Shown in pieces: positions 55,951 through 64,000 of a stretch of DNA of 64,000 bases. Position 1 is the stretch's first letter, and each line of letters opens with the position of its first letter. Location of the stretch: NCBI RefSeq assembly GCF_900176485.1, contig NZ_FWYD01000013.1, positions 27,661 to 91,660 on the forward strand, given 5' to 3'. The DNA comes from Primorskyibacter flagellatus. Its GTDB lineage: Bacteria > Pseudomonadota > Alphaproteobacteria > Rhodobacterales > Rhodobacteraceae. The notes under the pieces were generated by a model. It did not search any database and had not been told where the DNA came from. It saw only the letters and a list, made by a program, of their open reading frames with translations. The position numbers and the translations under genes are program-made.

Positions 55951-55972
55951 AGGAAGAATAGTTTCCTGTCAA
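55951..55972 (-). promoter_or_regulatory. Candidate promoter element of the malyl-CoA lyase gene
   Basis: A perfect -35 TTGACA (reverse strand, 55967-55972) overlaps an inverted repeat AGGAA-N7-TTCCT (55951-55967). A -10 at the right distance is poor (TTGCAT or CTTGCA), which would suit an activator-assisted promoter. Confidence 0.4.
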
Positions 55973-56001
55973 GAAAATAATTCCGAGCCTGTCAAACTGG
56001 G

Positions 56002-56658
56002 TCATTCTTTTGCTTGCTGACGCGAGGCACGTTCTCCGGGCAAGCGGCTGCTGTAGTAGAAAGCGATCGCTTGCGCCCGGTTCCTGACCGAGAGTTTTTC
56101 GAACAGGTTCGAGAGATGGAATTTCACGGTGTTTATCGAAATATCCAATTCCTTCGAAAGCTCGCGATTGGTCAGACCTTTCGACAGCGCCTCGAGCATG
56201 ATCCGTTCCCGCCGCGACAGGGAATGGATCGGATCCTTCTGAAGGTCGCGCACATCGAGAAACGGAAAGACCATCTGGCCCGCCGCGACCGCGATGCAGG
56301 TGTCAAGCAACCCCTCGACAGGGCCGTTCCGCGCCACAAAACCGGCCGCACCTGCCGCCATCGCCCCGCGATGCGCATCGCTGTTCTCATCCGCATAGAC
56401 GACAAGCCGCGGTGCTTTTTCGTGCTCGCGCAATACTTCCAGCAACCTGGCGCCGCCAAGCACGGGCAGATTCCAGTCGATGACACCGACCTGCACCGGC
56501 ACCCGCATGACCGTTCCAAGAAAACCTTCGGCGGTACCGGAGGTCGCAATCAAAGAGAATCGCTTGTCGCGTTCGAAATAGGCGGACATCGCCGACAGCA
56601 CGAGCGGATTGCTGTCGGCCAACATGATGCTGATCGGTGGTGCGATTTCCTTAACCAT
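56002..56658 (-). CDS. LuxR/NarL-type response regulator, orphan, with degenerate receiver
   Basis: 218 residues. The receiver domain (about 8-125) keeps a phospho-acceptor candidate Asp61 in GVIDWNLPVLGG but has a reduced acidic pocket (LADSNP) and no obvious lysine in AAGFVARNGP. The LuxR HTH spans about 148-210 (LSRRERIMLEALSKGLTNRELSKELDISINTVKFHLSNLFEKL). No histidine kinase gene is adjacent. It is divergent from the serine-cycle operon. LuxR-type regulators such as FlhR in Paracoccus and MxaB in Methylobacterium control C1 metabolism, so a role in these genes is plausible but inferred. Confidence 0.85.
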   Translation of the reverse strand: MVKEIAPPISIMLADSNPLVLSAMSAYFERDKRFSLIATSGTAEGFLGTVMRVPVQVGVIDWNLPVLGGARLLEVLREHEKAPRLVVYADENSDAHRGAMAAGAAGFVARNGPVEGLLDTCIAVAAGQMVFPFLDVRDLQKDPIHSLSRRERIMLEALSKGLTNRELSKELDISINTVKFHLSNLFEKLSVRNRAQAIAFYYSSRLPGERASRQQAKE

Positions 56659-56859
56659 ATCAAATCATAGCCTTTATCTGAATAAACCATGCCTCTGGGT
56701 AGGGGTAAAATCTGTATACCGTAGCATTCTTGCCTGAAAGAATAGGAAAATTACCACCCATTTAGATACCCAAAAGCAGTAATGACGGATGTTGTGCGGT
56801 TTGTCGAGTAGGTGTTTCCTGAAGAGGACTGGAAATTAACTGATAGGAAAAATATCAGC
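56659..56859. promoter_or_regulatory. Divergent promoter region between the LuxR-type regulator and sgaA
   Basis: 201 bp of mostly AT-rich DNA with no gene. A loose inverted pair, TGGGTAGGGGTAAAAT (56696-56711) and ATTACCACCCA (56750-56760), is followed by GATACCC. It could be an operator for the adjacent regulator. No clear -35/-10 pair was found for sgaA. Confidence 0.35.
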
Positions 56860-58107
56860 ATGACCGACACTGAGATCTTCCCGCAGCTCGACATTCCGCA
56901 AACTCTTGCCGCAGGGCCTGGGCCCGGCAATACCGATCCTCGTGTGTTGCAGCGTTTCACCGCTGCGGGGGTCGCGGATCATATGCAACCCGATGTGTTG
57001 CGCGGCATGGTCGAGGCAAAACACATGTTGCGCGATGTAATGGGTACGCGCAACGTTCATACTTTCGGCGTTGCCGGTACGGGCTGGAGCGGCCTGGACG
57101 TAATGTTCAACGCGGTGATGCCGGGCGACAAGGTCGTCGTGTTCAACAACGGCACGTTTTCAGGGATCGATGGCCTGACTGTCCGCATGAAGGCAGCGAC
57201 CGCCGAGGAACTCGCAGCCAATCCACTTGACCCCAAGCCCGCCTTTGTCACCATCATCGACGTGCCGCATGGCGAGTCAGTCAGCGGCGAAATCGTTGAA
57301 AAAGCCCTGGCAGAGCATAAACCGAAATGGGCCGCGATGGCGCATTGGGAAACCGGTTCAGGCCGGATCAACGATCTGCGCGGGTTCTCGGATGCCTGCG
57401 AGCGCTATGATGTCATGGGCCTGATCGACGCTGTGTCGTCGCTGGGCGTCGAGGATTTCCGGATTGACGATTTCCCCGGCGTGCATGGGTGGGCCTCGTG
57501 CCCTCAGAAAGGCATCTGCTGCCTGCCGCTGACCTACGCTCCGGTGTCCTTCACCGATCGCTATATCGACGTTCTGAAATCCACGGGCTGCCGCAGCTTC
57601 GTGCATCATCCGATCCTCGAAGCGCGTCACTGGGGCATTATCGACGGCAAGGATGCAGAGAAGGGTGTCTATCACCGCACGCACAGCCCCTATGCCGTCG
57701 CCGCCTTTCACGAGGCGCTGCGGATCACGCTTCAGCATGGCGTCGCACAGCGCGCACGGGATTATGCCTTCCACGAGGCAGCGCTCCGCGAAGCCGTGAC
57801 GACAATGGGGTGCAAGGTGTCGTCGAACATGACGTCGCTGGTGGTGCTGAACCTGCCCGAGGAATTGGCAGGCCGCGAGATGGAACTGGTGCAGAACTGT
57901 CGGGCCAACGGTTTCGGTATCTGGCCGACACTGTCGCAACCGGTGCAGATCCGTATCGGTATTCTCAACCTGCTGACGCAGGAAGCGATCCTTGAGATCG
58001 CGACACGGTTTGGCGAGGCGATGCGCGAATTGGGTGCCAAGATCGACACCGATGCGGTCCGCGATGGGCTGAACCGGCATTACGACACCGATATCGCAGC
58101 GGAATAA
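56860..58107 (+). CDS. sgaA: Serine-glyoxylate aminotransferase
   Basis: 415 residues, class V PLP aminotransferase. It begins with MTDTEIFPQLDIPQTLAAGPGPGN and shows HWETGSGRIND, LIDAVSSLGVEDF and the PLP lysine Lys217 in WASCPQKGICCLP. It converts serine plus glyoxylate to hydroxypyruvate plus glycine, regenerating the glycine acceptor in the serine cycle. First gene of the rightward operon sgaA-mtkA-mtkB-hprA-ppc-glyA. Start set at 56860, where the family N-terminus begins; the frame is open to 56812. Confidence 0.95.
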   Translation: MTDTEIFPQLDIPQTLAAGPGPGNTDPRVLQRFTAAGVADHMQPDVLRGMVEAKHMLRDVMGTRNVHTFGVAGTGWSGLDVMFNAVMPGDKVVVFNNGTFSGIDGLTVRMKAATAEELAANPLDPKPAFVTIIDVPHGESVSGEIVEKALAEHKPKWAAMAHWETGSGRINDLRGFSDACERYDVMGLIDAVSSLGVEDFRIDDFPGVHGWASCPQKGICCLPLTYAPVSFTDRYIDVLKSTGCRSFVHHPILEARHWGIIDGKDAEKGVYHRTHSPYAVAAFHEALRITLQHGVAQRARDYAFHEAALREAVTTMGCKVSSNMTSLVVLNLPEELAGREMELVQNCRANGFGIWPTLSQPVQIRIGILNLLTQEAILEIATRFGEAMRELGAKIDTDAVRDGLNRHYDTDIAAE

Positions 58108-58131
58108 TCTGTCACCGGGAGGAACAGAACT

Positions 58132-59328
58132 ATGGATATCCACGAGTATCAGGCCAAGGAAGTGCTGAGCAACTTTGGCGTCGAGGTGCCCCCAGGGGCA
58201 TTGGCCTACAGCCCTGAACAGGCCGCATATCGCGCCCGCGAAATGGGCGGTGAGCGTTGGGTGGTCAAGGCGCAGATCCACGCCGGCGGGCGAGGCTTGG
58301 CCGGCGGCGTCAAGGTTTGCAACAGCGACGTCGAAATTCAGGAAGTCACGGAAAACATGTTCGGTCGCAGGCTGGTCACGCATCAGACCGGCCCCGAAGG
58401 CAAAGGCATCTACCGTGTCTATGTCGAGGCGGCGGTGCCGATCGACCGCGAGATCTATCTGGGCTTCGTTCTGGACCGGACAAGCCAGCGCGTGATGATC
58501 GTGGCGAGCGCCGAAGGCGGCATGGAGATCGAGGACATCTCTGCCGACCGACCTGACAGTATCGTGCGCGCCACCGTCGAACCGGCTGTGGGTTTGCAGG
58601 AATTCCAGTGTCGCGAGATCGCTTTCAAGCTGGGGATCGACGCAGGGATGGTGCAGCAGATGGTGCGCACCCTTCAGGGATGTTTCCGCGCTTTCACCGA
58701 GCTTGACGCGACGATGGTAGAGATCAACCCGCTGGTCATCACCGGGGACAACCGTATCCTGGCGCTCGACGCCAAGATGACCTTCGACGACAACGCGCTG
58801 TTCCGGCATCCGCAGATTTCCGAACTGCGCGACAAATCGCAGGAAGATCCGCGCGAAAGCCGCGCGGCCGACCGCGGACTGTCCTATGTCGGTCTGGATG
58901 GCAATATCGGCTGCATCGTCAACGGTGCCGGGCTTGCAATGGCCACGATGGACACAATCATGCTTGCCGGCGGCGAACCAGCGAATTTCCTCGATATCGG
59001 GGGCGGCGCAACGCCTGAACGGGTTGCCAAGGCATTCCGTCTGGTTTTGTCCGACGCCAAGGTCGAAGCGATCCTTGTCAATATTTTTGCCGGCATCAAC
59101 CGGTGTGACTGGGTGGCCGAAGGCGTGGTGAAGGCGCTGCGCGAAGTCGAAGTCAACGTGCCGGTGATCGTGCGCCTTGCCGGAACCAATGTCGAGGAGG
59201 GTCAGAAGATCCTCGCCGAAAGCGGTCTGCCACTTATCAGGGCAACGACCCTTGTCGAAGCCGCTGAACGCGCCGTCGGCGCATGGCAGAGCGATCTTGA
59301 TCAAAGCACCAAAGTGAGGGCCGTGTAA
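58132..59328 (+). CDS. mtkA: Malate thiokinase (malate-CoA ligase) beta subunit
   Basis: 398 residues of the SucC-like ATP-grasp type. N-terminus [25 protein letters not shown]-grasp region [21 protein letters not shown], and C-terminal [22 protein letters not shown]. The gene order with mtkB, hprA and ppc identifies it as malate thiokinase rather than succinyl-CoA synthetase. Malate plus CoA plus ATP gives malyl-CoA, the substrate of Mcl. GGGAGGA precedes the start. Its stop overlaps the mtkB start. Confidence 0.92.
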   Translation: MDIHEYQAKEVLSNFGVEVPPGALAYSPEQAAYRAREMGGERWVVKAQIHAGGRGLAGGVKVCNSDVEIQEVTENMFGRRLVTHQTGPEGKGIYRVYVEAAVPIDREIYLGFVLDRTSQRVMIVASAEGGMEIEDISADRPDSIVRATVEPAVGLQEFQCREIAFKLGIDAGMVQQMVRTLQGCFRAFTELDATMVEINPLVITGDNRILALDAKMTFDDNALFRHPQISELRDKSQEDPRESRAADRGLSYVGLDGNIGCIVNGAGLAMATMDTIMLAGGEPANFLDIGGGATPERVAKAFRLVLSDAKVEAILVNIFAGINRCDWVAEGVVKALREVEVNVPVIVRLAGTNVEEGQKILAESGLPLIRATTLVEAAERAVGAWQSDLDQSTKVRAV

Positions 59329-60209
59329 TGAGCATCTATCTGGACCGCGACACGAAAGTGCTTGTGCAGGGAATTACCGGCAAAATGGCCCGGTTCCATA
59401 CCAAGGACATGATCGAATATGGCACCAATGTCGTGGGCGGTGTCGTGCCCGGCAAGGGTGGCGAAACCGTCGAAGGCGTTCCCGTCTTCAACACGATGAA
59501 GGAAGCCGTCGCCGAAACGGGTGCCGAGGCGACCCTTGTCTTTGTTCCGCCGCCCTTTGCCGCCGACAGTATAATGGAAGCTGCCGATGCGGGGATCCGG
59601 TATTGCGTCTGCATCACCGACGGCATTCCCGCGCAGGACATGATCCGGGTGAAACGCTACATGTACCGCTATCCGAAAGAGCGGCGCATGGTGTTGACCG
59701 GCCCGAACTGTGCCGGAACGATCAGCCCCGGCAAGGCGCTTCTGGGGATCATGCCTGGACATATCTATCTGCAAGGCAATGTGGGCATCGTCGGGCGGTC
59801 CGGGACGTTGGGGTATGAGGCCGCGGCCCAGCTCAAGGAGCGTGGGATCGGGATATCCACCTCGGTGGGGATTGGCGGCGATCCGATCAACGGGTCCTCC
59901 TTCCGCGATATCCTTGAACAGTTCGAGAATGACCCGGACACGCATACCATCTGCATGATCGGCGAGATCGGCGGGCCGCAGGAAGCCGAAGCCGCCGAAT
60001 ATATCCGCGATCACGTCAGCAAGCCGGTGGTCGCCTATGTGGCCGGTCTGACCGCACCGAAGGGCCGCACGATGGGGCATGCCGGTGCGATCATCTCGGC
60101 CTTCGGGGAAAGCGCCAGCGAAAAGGTGGAAATTCTGACCGCCGCGGGCGTGACCGTTGCCGAAAACCCTGCGGTGATCGGTGAAACCATCGAACGTGTC
60201 ATGCAATAG
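59328..60209 (+). CDS. mtkB: Malate thiokinase (malate-CoA ligase) alpha subunit
   Basis: 293 residues of the SucD type. CoA-binding Rossmann start KVLVQGITGKMARFHTKDMIEYG; the phospho-histidine lies in GRTMGHAGAIIS near residue 250; GPNCAGTISPGK and VGIVGRSGTLGYEAAAQL are typical. It forms the heterodimer with MtkA. The one-base junction between the two reading frames points to coupled translation. Confidence 0.93.
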   Translation: MSIYLDRDTKVLVQGITGKMARFHTKDMIEYGTNVVGGVVPGKGGETVEGVPVFNTMKEAVAETGAEATLVFVPPPFAADSIMEAADAGIRYCVCITDGIPAQDMIRVKRYMYRYPKERRMVLTGPNCAGTISPGKALLGIMPGHIYLQGNVGIVGRSGTLGYEAAAQLKERGIGISTSVGIGGDPINGSSFRDILEQFENDPDTHTICMIGEIGGPQEAEAAEYIRDHVSKPVVAYVAGLTAPKGRTMGHAGAIISAFGESASEKVEILTAAGVTVAENPAVIGETIERVMQ

Positions 60210-60221
60210 GAGGTTGTTCCA

Positions 60222-61193
60222 ATGGTGAAGCCCAAGGTTCTGGTCACGCGTCGCTGGCCCGCAGCGGTCGAAGCGCAACTTTCCGAAAGTTTCGATACGG
60301 TTCTCAACACATCGGACAAACCGCTTGGCCCGGAAGATTTTCGGGCGGCGCTGTCTTCCTGTGATGCGGTTCTGCCCACCGTCACCGATTCAATCGGCGG
60401 CGAGGCGATGCAGATGAAGTCTGTACAGACCAGGATCATCGCCAATTACGGGGTCGGTTATACCCATATCGACATCGCCGCCGCGAATGATCTTGGGATC
60501 ACCGTCACGAACACACCGGATGTTCTCAGCGAATGCACCGCCGATCTTGCCATGACGCTTTTGCTGATGGTTGCAAGGCGGGCAGGCGAAGGCGAACGTG
60601 AGATCCGCGAAGGCCGCTGGACGGGATGGCGGCCGACGCATCTGGTTGGAACCAAGGTCTCGGGCAAGACGCTCGGGATCATCGGGTTCGGCAGGATCGG
60701 TCAGGAGGTTGCCCGCCGGGCGCATCATGGTTTCGGCATGAAGATCGTGGTGCAAAACCGCAGCAAGGTCGCGCCCGAAGTGCTGGCGCAATGCAACGCC
60801 ACCCAGGTCGATGACATCGAAACCCTGATGCCGCTTTGCGATTTCGTTTCGCTGCATTGTCCGGGCGGTGCCGAAAACCGCAACATGATCAACTCTGCCC
60901 GGCTGGAACTGATGAAACCGGATGCCTTCCTTATCAACACGGCCCGTGGCGAGGTGATAGACGAACTGGCGCTGTCGCAGGCGCTTTGGTTCAACACGAT
61001 CGGAGGGGCAGCACTTGATGTGTTCGTGGGCGAACCGCGGATCAATCCGGCCCTTCTGGACTGTGACCGTCTGGTGATGCTGCCGCATCTGGGCAGCGCC
61101 ACCCACGAATCCCGCGAGGCAATGGGCTTCAGGGTCATTGATAACCTGCGCGATTTCTTTGAAGGGCGCGAACCGAGGGACAGGGTCAACTGA
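60222..61193 (+). CDS. hprA: Hydroxypyruvate reductase (D-isomer-specific 2-hydroxyacid dehydrogenase)
   Basis: 323 residues. NAD-binding GKTLGIIGFGRIGQEVARRAHHGFGM, and the catalytic trio in NTARGEVIDE (Arg), VFVGEPRINP (Glu) and LPHLGSATHESREAMG (His). It reduces hydroxypyruvate to D-glycerate, the step after SgaA. Gene position, 12 bases after mtkB with AGGAGG at the junction, supports the serine-cycle role over a plain glyoxylate reductase, though the family can do both. Glycerate kinase is not in the window. Confidence 0.9.
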   Translation: MVKPKVLVTRRWPAAVEAQLSESFDTVLNTSDKPLGPEDFRAALSSCDAVLPTVTDSIGGEAMQMKSVQTRIIANYGVGYTHIDIAAANDLGITVTNTPDVLSECTADLAMTLLLMVARRAGEGEREIREGRWTGWRPTHLVGTKVSGKTLGIIGFGRIGQEVARRAHHGFGMKIVVQNRSKVAPEVLAQCNATQVDDIETLMPLCDFVSLHCPGGAENRNMINSARLELMKPDAFLINTARGEVIDELALSQALWFNTIGGAALDVFVGEPRINPALLDCDRLVMLPHLGSATHESREAMGFRVIDNLRDFFEGREPRDRVN

Positions 61194-63859
61194 TGGCACA
61201 AGCCGAGGCGTCCACCGGGCCGGAGCACGCTCTTGCAGTGTCCGATGCCTATGCCGACACCCTGCGGACGGAGGTCCAGGAACTGTGGCGCAATGTGATC
61301 TCACATCGCGCGCCGCAGGCCCTGCCTTTGCTCGACAGCTCTGATGGCTCCCTGCCGCAAGGCAAGGATCAGGCCAGCTACCTTCAGGCACTGAACATCT
61401 GGTTTCAGCTTCTCAAGATTGTCGAGGAAAACGCCGCGATGCGGGCCCGGCGCGAGGCAGAGACCAAAGACGGTGCCGATGCGGTGAGTGGCAGCTTTGC
61501 CAGAGCACTGGCTGACGCGGCCGATGTGTCGCGGTCGGAATTCGACGATGCCGCGCAGCGCCTGTCTGTCGGTCCGACGCTGACGGCCCACCCGACCGAA
61601 GCAAAGCGCGTGACCGTATTGGAGATTCATCGCCGCATATATCGCGGTCTGGTGAAGCTGGAAACCCGCCGTTGGACGCCGCGCGAACGGCGCGACCTCA
61701 TGCGCGATCTGGAAAGCGAAATCGACCTTCTGTGGCTGACCGGTGAGTTGCGTTTGCAACGCCCCACGCCCGAGGATGAAATCGAATGGGGCTTGCAGTT
61801 TTTCCGCGATGCGCTGTTCGACGCGGTGCCCGAACTCTATCACAGGTTCCATGATGCCGCGCAAAGCCGCTTCGGTATCGGGGGCAATACGTCGCCTTGT
61901 GTGCATTTCCATTCCTGGATCGGTGGGGATCGCGACGGCAACCCCAATGTCACAACGCAGACCACGCGCGCCGCGCTGGAGAGGAACCGGGCAACCATCC
62001 TTGCGCGATATGTGTCCGAACTGACCGATGCCGCGCGCCACATCAGTGTCAGCACCGCGATTGCCGGACTGCCGTCTGAGACGCTTGAAGTGCTGACAAA
62101 GATCATAGATGCAGCGCCACCTGCCGACAGCCCCCTCCACCCCAATCCCGGCGAGCATTTTCGTCAGGCGCTAAGCGCGATTGCGCGGCGCATAAAGGCC
62201 ACGCAATCAGGTGGGGCAGGGACGTATCGGCAGGTTCGGGACTTTATTCAGGATCTGCGCCGGATCGCGGACGGCCTTGTCGCAATCGGTGCCGCCCGGT
62301 TGGCGGCCCGACACATCCAGCCGATCCGCTGGCAGGCGGAGGTGTTCGGGTTTCGGACCGTTACGCTGGACGTCCGGCAAAACTCTTCCGTGACCACGCG
62401 CGTGATCGCCGAAATCTGGACATTGACCGAAACCCCGCCTGAATATGGAACACCTGAATGGTCTGCACGTCTGCGGCAGGATCTGGGCAGCGCCGATCTG
62501 CGATGGGTCGATCACGACAAGCTGGGCGACGAAGCCCGCGAAATGATGGCGTTGCTGACACTGATGCGACAGGCATCTCTGGGCGGCGATCCGCAGGCGA
62601 TGGGTCCGTTTATCCTGTCGATGACGCGGTCTTGTGACGACCTGCTTGGGGTCTATTTGCTGGCGCGATACGCTGGCTTTGGGGCCGAAAAGCTGGACCT
62701 GGCTGTTGTCCCGCTTTTTGAGACGATAGATGACCTGCGCGCTGCACCACAGATTCTGGACCAGTTGCTGAAGGTGCCGCTGGCCCGGCGCAGCCTTGTC
62801 GGCCGCGACAATCAGATCGAGGTGATGCTGGGCTATTCCGACAGCAACAAGGATGGTGGATTCATCTGTTCCACCTGGGAATTGGAAAAGGCGCAGCGCA
62901 ACATCACCCGCAGTCTCAAGGCACATGATTGCCGCCCCGTCTTTTTCCACGGGCGCGGCGGGTCGGTCAGCCGGGGTGGCGCGCCGACGGAACGTGCCAT
63001 CGCGGCCCAGCCACATGGCACTGTGCACGGCAAGCTGCGGACCACCGAACAGGGCGAGGTCGTCTCGTCCAAATTTGCCAATCGCGGCACTGCCCAACAT
63101 GAACTGGAACTGCTCGCATCCTCGGTTCTTGCGCGGTCGCTGAGCAAAGTCGCGCCCGAAAACAGGCCCGATTATCACGACGCGCTGGAGGCGCTGTCGG
63201 GAATGTCGCAGACCGCCTATAGCACTTTGCTGCACCAGCCCGGCTTCGTGAGCTATTTCCAATATGCCAGCCCGGTCGAGGAGCTGGCGATGCTCAAGAT
63301 GGGGTCACGCCCGGCGCGGCGTTTCGGGGCCGAAAGCCTTGATGATCTGCGTGCGATCCCGTGGGTTTTTGCATGGTCGCAGAACCGTCACCTTATCACG
63401 GGCTGGTATGGATTCGGGTCCGCGATCACCTCTTTTCGACGGTTCCGCAAGGAAGAGGGCGATGTGCTGCTGCGGGCCATGTTCGCGCAATCGCCGCTTT
63501 TCCGGCTGATCGTGGACGAAGTGGAAAAGTCGCTGTTCCATACGGATATGGATGTGGCGGCGCGCTATGCCCAACTGCTTGCCGATACCGACATTCGCGA
63601 CAACATATTCGGAATGATCCAGCGCGAATACGAGGCAAGCTGCCAATGCCTGCGCACGATCACCGGCTCCGGCCAGATCGGTGCCCGTTTCCCCATGATG
63701 AGCAGCCGCTTTTCGCGGGTTCGGGGAGAACTGGACCGCGTGCATGATATGCAGATCGCGTTGCTGAAAGACAGCCGTTCGAAGACAGATGGTCCGGGAA
63801 GTGTGCCGCTGATGCAATCCATGAATTGTGTTGCCGCCGCACTTGGTTGGACCGGATAG
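61193..63859 (+). CDS. ppc: Phosphoenolpyruvate carboxylase
   Basis: 888 residues. Catalytic His region in VGPTLTAHPTEAKRVTVLEIHRRIYR, HSWIGGDRDGNPNVT, the second active-site block VMLGYSDSNKDGGFICSTWELEKAQ, FFHGRGGSVSRGG, and LRTTEQGEVVSSKFAN. It makes oxaloacetate from PEP and bicarbonate, feeding the serine cycle. Type I serine-cycle PEP carboxylases are known to be insensitive to acetyl-CoA; that property cannot be read here. Its ATG overlaps the hprA stop region (4 bp). Confidence 0.95.
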   Translation: MAQAEASTGPEHALAVSDAYADTLRTEVQELWRNVISHRAPQALPLLDSSDGSLPQGKDQASYLQALNIWFQLLKIVEENAAMRARREAETKDGADAVSGSFARALADAADVSRSEFDDAAQRLSVGPTLTAHPTEAKRVTVLEIHRRIYRGLVKLETRRWTPRERRDLMRDLESEIDLLWLTGELRLQRPTPEDEIEWGLQFFRDALFDAVPELYHRFHDAAQSRFGIGGNTSPCVHFHSWIGGDRDGNPNVTTQTTRAALERNRATILARYVSELTDAARHISVSTAIAGLPSETLEVLTKIIDAAPPADSPLHPNPGEHFRQALSAIARRIKATQSGGAGTYRQVRDFIQDLRRIADGLVAIGAARLAARHIQPIRWQAEVFGFRTVTLDVRQNSSVTTRVIAEIWTLTETPPEYGTPEWSARLRQDLGSADLRWVDHDKLGDEAREMMALLTLMRQASLGGDPQAMGPFILSMTRSCDDLLGVYLLARYAGFGAEKLDLAVVPLFETIDDLRAAPQILDQLLKVPLARRSLVGRDNQIEVMLGYSDSNKDGGFICSTWELEKAQRNITRSLKAHDCRPVFFHGRGGSVSRGGAPTERAIAAQPHGTVHGKLRTTEQGEVVSSKFANRGTAQHELELLASSVLARSLSKVAPENRPDYHDALEALSGMSQTAYSTLLHQPGFVSYFQYASPVEELAMLKMGSRPARRFGAESLDDLRAIPWVFAWSQNRHLITGWYGFGSAITSFRRFRKEEGDVLLRAMFAQSPLFRLIVDEVEKSLFHTDMDVAARYAQLLADTDIRDNIFGMIQREYEASCQCLRTITGSGQIGARFPMMSSRFSRVRGELDRVHDMQIALLKDSRSKTDGPGSVPLMQSMNCVAAALGWTG

Positions 63860-63884
63860 CCCCAATATCGAAGGAAATGCAGAC

Positions 63885-64000
63885 ATGAATGCCCCCCACC
63901 GCGCCACTGGATTTTTCACTGAACCGCTTGCTGATCGTGACGCGGATGTTTTTGCCGCGATCACGGGCGAGCTTGGCCGCCAGCGCGACGAGATCGAGCT
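63885..64000 (+). CDS. glyA: Serine hydroxymethyltransferase, copy 2 (partial, cut by window edge)
   Basis: Only the first 38 codons are visible: MNAPHRATGFFTEPLADRDADVFAAITGELGRQRDEIEL. The FFTEPLADRDADVFAAI start and DEIEL leading toward the IASEN motif are the usual SHMT beginning. AAGGAAA lies about 8 bases before the ATG. It would be the serine-cycle copy, separate from the sarcosine-linked glyA at 44169; the remainder lies beyond the window. Confidence 0.85.
   Translation, partial: MNAPHRATGFFTEPLADRDADVFAAITGELGRQRDEIE

Noticed and set aside
57358..59304. Reverse open frame of 648 codons opposite sgaA and mtkA
   Set aside because: Crosses two real genes on the other strand and has no domain.

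Overview
The window is GC-rich, densely coding DNA from an alphaproteobacterium. The gene families (fused NarK1-NarK2 with a divergent cysteine-less FNR-type NarR, heterotetrameric sarcosine oxidase, serine-cycle genes, a Rep_3 initiator beside parAB) point to the Rhodobacterales (Roseobacter/Paracoccus side). A replication initiator, a repeat-bearing 600-bp intergenic region, parA, parB and a CcdAB-type toxin-antitoxin pair near 15-20 kb suggest that the window lies on a plasmid or chromid. That last step is inference, since both window ends are open.

Layout. (1) 1-8.6 kb: respiratory nitrate reduction, leftward narK-narG-narH (narH cut by the window edge), with divergent narR and two FNR-type boxes between narR and narK. 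(2) 8.7-15 kb: MgtE magnesium channel, a small MliC-like secreted protein, and an RND efflux pump with its adaptor. (3) 15.1-20.1 kb: replication and maintenance module. (4) 20.2-36.2 kb: thirteen leftward genes forming a carbohydrate-like catabolic locus: a GtsABCD/UgpC-type ABC importer, two GMC flavoprotein dehydrogenases, an aldehyde dehydrogenase, a family-I CoA-transferase, an enoyl-CoA hydratase, a Gfo/Idh/MocA oxidoreductase, a Dabb protein, a fumarate-reductase-like flavoprotein and a LacI regulator. Three copies of the palindrome TGGAACGTTCCA lie in its two candidate promoters, so the locus looks like one LacI regulon. Its substrate is not known to me. (5) 36.3-38.9 kb: a DHA2-type MFS exporter and a GlxA/GbdR-type AraC regulator. 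(6) 39-54.7 kb: C1 release and oxidation, soxBDAG-glyA, then a formate dehydrogenase (NuoE-NuoF fusion plus catalytic subunit), formate-THF ligase, two tandem FolD paralogues and a truncated haemoglobin, closed by a strong terminator. (7) 54.9-64 kb: serine cycle, leftward malyl-CoA lyase and a LuxR-type regulator, then rightward sgaA-mtkA-mtkB-hprA-ppc and the start of a second glyA.

How it fits together. Sarcosine (from glycine betaine, choline or methylated amines) is demethylated to glycine and 5,10-methylene-THF. That C1 unit can be oxidised through FolD, Fhs and formate dehydrogenase to CO2 with NADH gain, or condensed with glycine to serine and assimilated through the serine cycle (SgaA, HprA, Ppc, MtkAB, Mcl). 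Nitrate reductase could accept the electrons under low oxygen. The points most worth following up are the substrate of the LacI-controlled oxidise-then-CoA-activate locus, and the second FolD, which lacks the cyclohydrolase lysine and sits in tandem with a canonical FolD.
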